This document shows positions 15,450 to 21,339 of a DNA stretch of 21,339 bases, piece after piece; position 1 is the stretch's first letter; each line of letters begins with the position of its first letter. This DNA is from Limnohabitans sp. (GTDB lineage Bacteria > Planctomycetota > Phycisphaerae > Phycisphaerales > SM1A02), in NCBI GenBank assembly GCA_030054275.1, contig JASGCF010000016.1, positions 1 through 21,339 on the forward strand, in the 5' to 3' direction. A model generated the notes under the pieces. It saw nothing but the letters and a program-made list of their open reading frames with translations. It did no database searches and was not told where the DNA came from. The position numbers and the translations under genes are program-made.

Positions 15450-17285
15450 TTATTCAACCGTCACAGACTTCGCAAGGTTTCGCGGCTTATCAACATCCTT
15501 GCCGCGCATCACTGCAGCGTGGTAGGCCAACAATTGCAGCGGAATCACCGTCAGCAGTGGTTGGAACATCTCGATGCAGTCGGGCACATAGAACACCTCT
15601 TGCGCCAGACTCTTGATGTGATCGTCGCCTTCGGTTGCAACGGCAATCACATGACCACCGCGCGAACGCACCTCTTCGATGTTCGAGAGCACCTTCTCGT
15701 ACTGCGAGTTGCGCGTCGCCACGAACACAACGGGCATGCCGTTGTCGATGAGTGCAATCGGTCCGTGCTTCATTTCCGCAGAAGGCATACCTTCTGCGTG
15801 GATATACGAGATTTCCTTGAGTTTCAGCGCACCTTCAAGCGCCACTGGGTAGTTCACACCGCGACCCAAGAACAGCCAATTCTCTCGATGCATGTACTTC
15901 TCAGTTGCTGCGCGAATGCGATCTGACCACGCGAGCGCGCGTTCGATCTTCGATGGCACTGCCTCAAGCTCACGCAACAAGTTCGAAACATACTCTTGCG
16001 AGAGATACCGACGGCGACCAATGAAAGTCGCAAGCATGGAGTTCACGAGCACTTGCCCAGTGAACGCCTTCGTACTTGCAACACCGATCTCGGGACCAAC
16101 GCGCAAGTACACACCCGCGTCTGTTTCGCGAGCGATCGACGAACCAACCACATTCACCACGCCAAGTGCCAGTGCGCCGCGTTGCTTCGCTTCTTGAAGC
16201 GCTGCCAGCGTGTCTGCGGTTTCACCTGATTGACTCACAGCAACAACGACAGTGCCATCTTCGACGATCGGATTGCGGTAGCGGAATTCGCTTGCGAAGT
16301 CGTGTTCCGCGTGCACCTTGGCAAGATCTTCGAAGAGATACTTGCCAATCATGCACGCGTGTAACGCGGTGCCTTGTCCAACGAACACAACGCGCTTGGC
16401 GTTGGCCAGTGCACGCGCATGTTGTCCGACGCCACCGAGCCGAATCTCGCCCTTGGCAACATCCACGCGACCTTGCAGCGTCATGCGCAATGCGCGAGGT
16501 TGCTCGAAGATTTCCTTGAGCATGAAGTGGTCGTAGTGACCAAGTTCGATCTGCTCAAGATCAAACTCAAGTTCGCGAATTTCTGCGGTGATTTCGATGT
16601 TGTCGACGGTGGTGGTGCGGAATCCCTCGCGGGTGATACGCGCCACTGAATAATCATTCAATGCGATGGCTTGCGTGGTGTGCGACACAATGGCGCTCGC
16701 GTCAGACGCAACGACATACTCGCCGTTTCCAACGCCCACCATCAGTGGCGAACCCTTGCGGGCAACCACCAACACATCTGGCTCTTTCTCGCAAACCACT
16801 GCGATGGCGTACGCGCCAGTCACTTCGCGAAGCGCAGCCTGCACAGCTTTCTCAAGATCGCCCGCATACAACTCACCGATCAGGTGCGCCAACACTTCCG
16901 TGTCGGTTTCGCCGTGGAAGACATGGCCCTTTTCTGTGAGATACTTCTTCAGCGCTGCGTAGTTCTCAATGATTCCATTGTGAATGATCGCAATGCCGTG
17001 ACCAAGTTTCTCGTCATCGCGATGCGGGTGTGCATTGCGCTCCGTAACTCCTCCGTGCGTCGCCCAACGCGTATGCGCAATACCGATGGTGCCACTGAAT
17101 CCGCCGCGTTCACCGATCAATTTCTCAACATTCGCGACACGCCCAACTGCGCGCGCGATCTTGAGTCCGCCGTTCATCACGGCAACGCCCGCGGAGTCGT
17201 ACCCGCGATACTCAAGGCGCTTCAGGCCTTCGAGAAGAATGTCTGCTGCTTGACGGCGTCCGATGTAAGCGACGATTCCGCACAT
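15450..17285 (-). CDS. glmS: glutamine--fructose-6-phosphate aminotransferase (isomerizing)
   Basis: The 611-residue cytoplasmic enzyme makes glucosamine-6-phosphate from fructose-6-phosphate and glutamine, the first step toward UDP-GlcNAc. The start MCGIVAYIG places the glutaminase Cys at position 2 after Met removal. LEYRGYDSAG and HTRWATHGGVTERNAHPH follow in the class II glutaminase domain (to about 230). The sugar-isomerase part has two SIS domains: GQGTALHAC and SQSGETADT, STKAFTGQV, then GRGVNYPVALEGALKLKEIS, YIHAEGMPSAEMKHGPIA and the end PRNLAKSVTVE with the active Lys. The usual CGTS phosphate loop reads QGTA here, a variant to note. Length is full. No ribosome site is obvious at ATG 17285. 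The 377-base leader holds repeats and a strong hairpin. Confidence 0.98.
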   Translation of the reverse strand: MCGIVAYIGRRQAADILLEGLKRLEYRGYDSAGVAVMNGGLKIARAVGRVANVEKLIGERGGFSGTIGIAHTRWATHGGVTERNAHPHRDDEKLGHGIAIIHNGIIENYAALKKYLTEKGHVFHGETDTEVLAHLIGELYAGDLEKAVQAALREVTGAYAIAVVCEKEPDVLVVARKGSPLMVGVGNGEYVVASDASAIVSHTTQAIALNDYSVARITREGFRTTTVDNIEITAEIRELEFDLEQIELGHYDHFMLKEIFEQPRALRMTLQGRVDVAKGEIRLGGVGQHARALANAKRVVFVGQGTALHACMIGKYLFEDLAKVHAEHDFASEFRYRNPIVEDGTVVVAVSQSGETADTLAALQEAKQRGALALGVVNVVGSSIARETDAGVYLRVGPEIGVASTKAFTGQVLVNSMLATFIGRRRYLSQEYVSNLLRELEAVPSKIERALAWSDRIRAATEKYMHRENWLFLGRGVNYPVALEGALKLKEISYIHAEGMPSAEMKHGPIALIDNGMPVVFVATRNSQYEKVLSNIEEVRSRGGHVIAVATEGDDHIKSLAQEVFYVPDCIEMFQPLLTVIPLQLLAYHAAVMRGKDVDKPRNLAKSVTVE

Positions 17286-17352
17286 AGTTTTGGGTCCAAC
17301 AAAAGGGTCTAGATCTCAAGTTCTGGCAAGACTCGGCGTCGCAGGGATGCAG

Positions 17353-17376
17353 CCGCGCGCCTCTTCTTGCGCGCGG
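17353..17376 (-). promoter_or_regulatory. GC-rich hairpin in the glmS leader
   Basis: CCGCGCGC (17353-17360) and GCGCGCGG (17369-17376) pair perfectly over eight bases with an 8-base pyrimidine loop on the plus strand (AAGAAGAG on the minus strand). It lies about 67 bases upstream of the glmS start. No T-tract follows within a few bases, so an mRNA leader structure or DNA cruciform is as likely as a terminator. Confidence 0.5.
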
Positions 17377-17528
17377 AGATATCGGCTCGACAGCCGTACA
17401 CCTCTTGCGAAGGAAGTGACGATTCTTGAACTCTCTTGGAACTGCTGCGCGAACAAAGAGGCCAATAGCCTCATCCGCGCACCGCTGAGGGAGTTCTTCG
17501 AGCAACTCTTCGCGAGTCAGCAAGACTT

Positions 17529-17587
17529 GAAGCACCACATCACGAAGCACCACATCACGAAGCACCACACCACGAAGCATCGATCAC
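17529..17587. repeat. 15-bp tandem repeat, three copies plus a partial fourth
   Basis: Units on the plus strand are GAAGCACCACATCAC (17529-17543), the same again (17544-17558), and GAAGCACCACACCAC (17559-17573), then a degenerate GAAGCATCGATCAC (17574-17587). It sits in the gap upstream of glmS and overlaps the end of the possible small ORF. Confidence 0.92.
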
Positions 17588-17662
17588 GACGCGTGACCGA
17601 TAATGGCAAGACCCGCAGAACAGAATCGCAAACAACACCGCGCACAGCACTGCCAACAACAT
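17555..17662 (-). CDS. possible 35-residue hydrophobic small ORF, TGAATG-coupled
   Basis: The ATG (17662-17660) comes directly after the TGA of the upstream large gene (TGAATG), an arrangement that favours translation restart. The predicted peptide begins MLLAVLCAVLFAILFCGSC, a strongly hydrophobic helix, followed by HYRSRVVIDASWCGAS and a stop inside the 15-bp repeat array. The hydrophobic start resembles a small membrane peptide or lipoprotein signal, although the usual N-terminal positive charge is absent and the basic RSR follows the helix, suggesting an inside C-terminus. Nothing in it matches a family I know. It could be a chance ORF in GTG/TTG-rich sequence, so confidence is low. Confidence 0.3.
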   Translation of the reverse strand: MLLAVLCAVLFAILFCGSCHYRSRVVIDASWCGAS

Positions 17663-20600
17663 TCACGGGTCGAGCCGTTTGAGCCTCGCGCTACGAACCG
17701 ACACCGTGGTTGGTTCGCCCCCGTGAATCTGTACACCAATCTTTCCGCCCTTCGCGCGCTCTTTGGAATCGTCGATCACAGTTGCTGTCGGAACACCGTC
17801 GAGGAAATGTTCCATGCGATTCCCGCGCGCGACCACGCGATAGGTGTGCCATTCGTTGGTCTTGGGCGCTGCACCACCAGCGCCAGCAAGCGATGCGGTT
17901 GAGCGCGCTCCGTCGGCCGCGATCGTAAGCGCGTTGCCGCGCTCGGCCAAAATCCCGCGACCGCCCTCCTCGTAGCACATCGCCACATACGGCGAGTTCG
18001 GATGCGCGTCGATCTGCGGACCGCGCAAACGATGCTCACCAAACAACTCGCTGCGATACTGGACACCCGAATTGTTGCCCTCGACTTTCAGAACCACTTC
18101 CAACTCAAAGTCGCGCACTTCGCCGTTCCACACGAAGAATGTGTTGTGCGGCACAGGGTTCGCCTCGGTGGCACGACCAACCAAGACGCCGCCTTCGAGC
18201 GTCCAGAAGCGTGGATCAAACGAGAAGCCTGCAGTGGAAGTCCCATTGAAGATCTCGAGGAAACCGTCGTCATCGGTCTTCACAAACGCGCTGTCGCCGG
18301 CATCGCCACCAGCGCGCAAGAACGCGAGCAAATCAAGGAGTTCAGCCTCGGAAAGCGTGTCGAGAAGATTCGCGGGCATTGGCGAAAGCGGACTGCGTGA
18401 TGCTGATGCGATGTCGGCTTTCGACAGCGTTTCACGCGCATCAGAAAACAAACTCGTGCGAACTTCGATCGAGTCGGCGGATTCGCCGACCTTTCGGCCC
18501 GTCACTGTTGCGCCACTTTTCAGCCGGAAATCGGTGTTTTCGTATTGATCACTGATTGTGCGACTTGGTTCGACCAAACTCAGAGCAAGATCTTCAAGTG
18601 AGAATCGCCGAGAGACTGCGGTGAGTTCTGGACCGCCGCTCCCGCCAATACCGCCAGCACGGTGACACTGCGCGCATTGCGTGGCGCGATAGGCACGCAA
18701 ACCTTCTGCGTGATCGCGACCACCGACAAGTTTCGGCCCAAGTGCAACAATCTCAGCGACAGTCCACGCGCGACCAGGTCCGCGCGGCGTGGGTAGTGAA
18801 AGATCAACTTGCTTTCCACCAATGGTTGAAACCAACCGATCGCGGTCGTTCTCGGGAGCGTGAGACACAAACTCCTCGGCAATACGATTTAAGAATCCGG
18901 CGAAGGAGTTTCCGCCAGTGCCTTTCTTGAGCGCAGCAAGCGCGCGCGCGAATCGTTCTCGCGAATCAGCAGTCCATCCGCGTTGTGCATTGCGAATGGC
19001 GTAAGCGATCCCGATCTTCTGCGTCGATGGCGCATTCGCCAACATATCTGCGACAGCCTTGCCATACGGCCCTCCGCGCGCAAGCAGCGCTGCATCGACT
19101 TGCTGGGGCGCGCTCGTTTCGGGTCGCTCTAGAAGTGCGACAGCGACGGTCACTGCCTCGGGCGCACCAAGTTTCGCAAGAAGATTCGTGCGGTGCATGT
19201 CGAGTTCCCATGCGGTCGTCGCGTCGGAACCACCTTGTTTTGCAGGGAAATTCGCGAGGAGTGTGGCGCGCAACTCCTCTCCGCCGCCCGCGCCTGAAGA
19301 AAGTGGCGTAGAACGCGAAGTGGCCTGCGAGGCGAAACGCAACATCCATAACTCACACGCGCGCAGCCACTCGCGCTCGAGTGTGGTGCCACGAACCTCT
19401 GGCTCAAGCGCAACAAGACGAGCCGCGATTGGTGCGCCATCGATCTCTGCATCACCCATCCGGCACAGTGCCACAAGCGCAAGAATCGAGGACTGCGGTG
19501 GCATCACGCTGACTGCGCGATCACGCCACTGTTTCAGATCCCGATGTTCAAGCGCAATACGCGCTGCGCTGCGAACACCCGCATCTGTTGACGAGAGTCC
19601 CTCAAACGCAGCAGCAACTGCGGCTGGGCCAGCAGCCCATTCCATGGGTCGGTGATACTGCTCAAGTTCGCGTCGTTTGAGTAACGCCGCTGGCGTTTTC
19701 ATCGGTGCGCGCTTAATCGCAACTGGATTCTCAGAACGCACGCGAAACACAGCACTTGGCAAGTTGCGTCCACCAACCGAGAAATACATCGATCCGTTCA
19801 TGACCACGGCATCTGTCAAAGGCAGCGGTCGGCCCGCGACGAACGGCTCGACGCGGAACTGCGGACTTGATGCTTCGCGCGAATCGTCGGTGATGAAGCC
19901 GGCCCACATCGTGCCGAATGTCCAATCGAGGAAGAACATGCAATCGTTCCATGGCGCAGGGAATTGCAGGCCCGCCGAACTCAGCACTCCGGTCGGAGAT
20001 GCAGGTCCGATGTTCACGGCAGGCGGCAACGAATCAGGACTCCATTCCGGCCATTTTCCGCTGCCAGAACGCCAACCGTAATCAACGCCGCTCGCCAATT
20101 CGCAGACGCGCGTTGGGCGATACCACGGCAAGCCCATGTCCCATTCCATATCACTGTCGTAGGTGTACGCACGACCAACTTCATCGAACGCAAGGTCGTA
20201 AGAGTTGCGGAAACCTGCTGTGATGAGTTCCCACTTCGAACCTTCACGATCGGTGCGTGCGATCCAACCACCAGGAGCCATCACGCCAACAGCGTGGCCG
20301 TTCGCATCCCACAAGCGGTCAAATGCAATGTCTTCTTCCCAATGTTGGTCGGTGCCGAAGCGTGGCAGCCGCGAATTCAAAAGCGCAGGCTCTGGCACAG
20401 CGCAGTGATTTCCACCGACAACCCACAGTGAACCATCGGGCGCAGCAACGATTTGATGCGGCCCGTGTTCGCCGCCATCCTTCGCAATCGCAACGAGCAT
20501 CTTCTTCTCGTCGTAGGTTCCGTCGCGATCGCTGTCGCGGAGACGCCACACACCGCGTGCGTCACCGCCGCCTTCGTTGACGACGGCGAAGAGATCGTTG

Positions 20601-21339
20601 TCCACCACAAGAACGCCGTGTGCGCGGCCGATTTCTGGCTCGATGAGAGCGATACTTGAAGCACTTGCTGGCTGACCATCGCCTGCAGGCGTGATCGCAA
20701 ACATGCGCCCGTATTGCGCACTGGCGATCAAGCGCCCCCGCGCGTCGTCGGTTGCAAGCGCCACAATCGAACCGCGCGTGCGCGGCGCGACATAGACCAG
20801 TTCGCAAATGAAACCTGGTGGCACAGCAATCGAGCGCGCGATATCTGCAAGTTCACCTGGTGCACCGCCAAAACTCGCTGCCACGCCGTCACCCCACGGA
20901 CCCTCGCCGAGATTCGCAAGAACGGCGCTCGGTACAGGCGTTGCTGTCCATGCACCCGATGCTTGCCACGCTGGATCGGTGACGACGCGTACGCGTGTGC
21001 CGTCCGTTTCTGTCCACTCGATCATCGCGCAAAGCCCAGCTGGACCGCCGTCGTTGGTCGCATCGATCACCAATTCATGCACCCCGGCGCTCAACTCACC
21101 AAGATCAACTTCAATGGGCTCTTGCCAATCGTTGGTGCGCGCAACTTCTTTGCGATCAAGTGTGACGACCGCCTTGTTATCCGCGCTGACAACCAATCGC
21201 GCCGCCTTCACACTTTCCGGCGCGCGAAATCGACGCGTGAAAATCGCTTGATCGACCGTGGCTTCGCCTGGTGCCCAAATCCACATGGGCGTTGCAAGCG
21301 GCGCCTTCGCGGCGGTCGTTGATGCCGCGCCTCCAGCTG
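17663..21339 (-). CDS. PVC-type exported propeller / heme-binding / DUF1080 protein (5' end outside window)
   Basis: The frame stays open from an in-window ATG at 21286 to the right edge (reading AGGAASTTAAKAPLATP before MWIWAP), so the true start and signal peptide are probably beyond it. Counting from that Met, the visible 1207 residues contain: a galactose-binding-like sandwich (about 1-125); a sugar-dehydrogenase-like beta-propeller (about 150-500; VPPGFICELVYV, HGPHQIVAAPDGSLWVVGGN); HEAT-like helices (about 550-770); a PVC heme-binding domain with CAQCH near 870, followed by GSGGPELTAVSRRFSLEDLA and LLDLLAFLRAGGD; and a C-terminal DUF1080 domain (about 1000-1207; GFLEIFNGTSTAGF, NNSGVQYRS, HTYRVVARGN). 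DUF1080 includes 3-keto-disaccharide hydrolases, so extracytoplasmic sugar oxidation or cleavage with electron transfer is inferred. The exact substrate is unknown. Confidence 0.92.
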   Translation of the reverse strand, partial: AGGAASTTAAKAPLATPMWIWAPGEATVDQAIFTRRFRAPESVKAARLVVSADNKAVVTLDRKEVARTNDWQEPIEVDLGELSAGVHELVIDATNDGGPAGLCAMIEWTETDGTRVRVVTDPAWQASGAWTATPVPSAVLANLGEGPWGDGVAASFGGAPGELADIARSIAVPPGFICELVYVAPRTRGSIVALATDDARGRLIASAQYGRMFAITPAGDGQPASASSIALIEPEIGRAHGVLVVDNDLFAVVNEGGGDARGVWRLRDSDRDGTYDEKKMLVAIAKDGGEHGPHQIVAAPDGSLWVVGGNHCAVPEPALLNSRLPRFGTDQHWEEDIAFDRLWDANGHAVGVMAPGGWIARTDREGSKWELITAGFRNSYDLAFDEVGRAYTYDSDMEWDMGLPWYRPTRVCELASGVDYGWRSGSGKWPEWSPDSLPPAVNIGPASPTGVLSSAGLQFPAPWNDCMFFLDWTFGTMWAGFITDDSREASSPQFRVEPFVAGRPLPLTDAVVMNGSMYFSVGGRNLPSAVFRVRSENPVAIKRAPMKTPAALLKRRELEQYHRPMEWAAGPAAVAAAFEGLSSTDAGVRSAARIALEHRDLKQWRDRAVSVMPPQSSILALVALCRMGDAEIDGAPIAARLVALEPEVRGTTLEREWLRACELWMLRFASQATSRSTPLSSGAGGGEELRATLLANFPAKQGGSDATTAWELDMHRTNLLAKLGAPEAVTVAVALLERPETSAPQQVDAALLARGGPYGKAVADMLANAPSTQKIGIAYAIRNAQRGWTADSRERFARALAALKKGTGGNSFAGFLNRIAEEFVSHAPENDRDRLVSTIGGKQVDLSLPTPRGPGRAWTVAEIVALGPKLVGGRDHAEGLRAYRATQCAQCHRAGGIGGSGGPELTAVSRRFSLEDLALSLVEPSRTISDQYENTDFRLKSGATVTGRKVGESADSIEVRTSLFSDARETLSKADIASASRSPLSPMPANLLDTLSEAELLDLLAFLRAGGDAGDSAFVKTDDDGFLEIFNGTSTAGFSFDPRFWTLEGGVLVGRATEANPVPHNTFFVWNGEVRDFELEVVLKVEGNNSGVQYRSELFGEHRLRGPQIDAHPNSPYVAMCYEEGGRGILAERGNALTIAADGARSTASLAGAGGAAPKTNEWHTYRVVARGNRMEHFLDGVPTATVIDDSKERAKGGKIGVQIHGGEPTTVSVRSARLKRLDP

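Larger units (their letters stand above)
17286..17662 (-). other. glmS upstream region, 377 bases
   Basis: Between the upstream PVC-type gene stop and glmS lie a possible 35-residue ORF, a 15-bp tandem repeat (17529-17587) and a stem-loop close to glmS. No arrangement matching the glmS ribozyme was recognised by eye. No clear -10/-35 pair was found. The region from 17377 to 17528 shows nothing I can assign. Confidence 0.6.

Noticed and set aside
17212..17580. 122-residue minus-strand frame beginning with VVLRD repeats upstream of glmS
   Set aside because: The start is the 15-bp tandem repeat and the end overlaps the first codons of glmS in another frame. The C-terminal half is Arg/Ser-rich and shadow-like. 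A real product cannot be excluded but is not supported.
17529..17587. Short repeats considered as a CRISPR array
   Set aside because: Units of 12-16 bases are directly adjacent with no spacers, and no cas gene is in the window.
17286..17662. glmS ribozyme/riboswitch
   Set aside because: I could not recognise the conserved core near the glmS start. A covariance-model search would settle it.

Overview
The window looks like chromosomal DNA of a planctomycete, most likely of the Phycisphaerae/Phycisphaerales type. This is inferred from gene content. There is a type I dockerin tail of the GDIN-DG...D--DLS-LL--W kind, a PEP-CTERM protein ending in PAPASVLLALAAA plus an arginine run, a PVC-type multidomain exported protein (propeller, heme-binding domain, DUF1080), and a Cys-rich CC...CC module followed by a nidogen-like domain. 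Shine-Dalgarno sites are mostly weak or absent. No rRNA, tRNA, CRISPR array, phage or complete insertion sequence was seen. One small non-autonomous transposon-like element is present.

Layout. 1-6655 (minus): the first 2218 codons of a giant secreted repeat protein whose C-terminus lies outside the window. It is open at the window edge and has no in-frame stop. 6753-7397 (minus): a PEP-CTERM exported protein. 7398-7999: a gene-free stretch with hairpins, a short tandem repeat and a 161-bp MITE-like element flanked by CTAG. 8000-9241 (minus): a membrane acyltransferase of family 3. 9413-10264 (minus): an exported lamin-tail/dockerin protein. 10432-10761 (minus): thioredoxin with a WCQPC active site, followed by a good terminator hairpin. 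10938-13756 (minus): folP, translationally coupled (ATGA) to an upstream exported DUF3352-like protein. 13882-15377 (plus): a glutathione-peroxidase-like protein divergent from that operon, then a DUF2238/YjdF-type membrane protein. 15450-17285 (minus): glmS. 17663-21339 (minus): a large PVC-type exported protein running off the right edge, with a possible 35-residue ORF starting directly after its stop.

How the genes relate. Most of the window encodes envelope or extracellular functions: the repeat giant, PEP-CTERM, dockerin, acyltransferase and the PVC propeller/heme/DUF1080 protein. Mixed in are core metabolic genes (folP for folate, glmS for amino-sugar supply) and thiol redox genes (trxA and a GPx with the Cys-block of thioredoxin-dependent enzymes). 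These look like neighbours rather than one pathway. No self-contained defence or biosynthetic system was found.

The most unusual sequence features are the nested duplication in the giant protein, the three-copy 15-bp repeat that supplies three in-frame start codons to that gene, and the recurrence of unrelated three-to-four-copy 12-16-bp tandem repeats at or near gene ends through the window.
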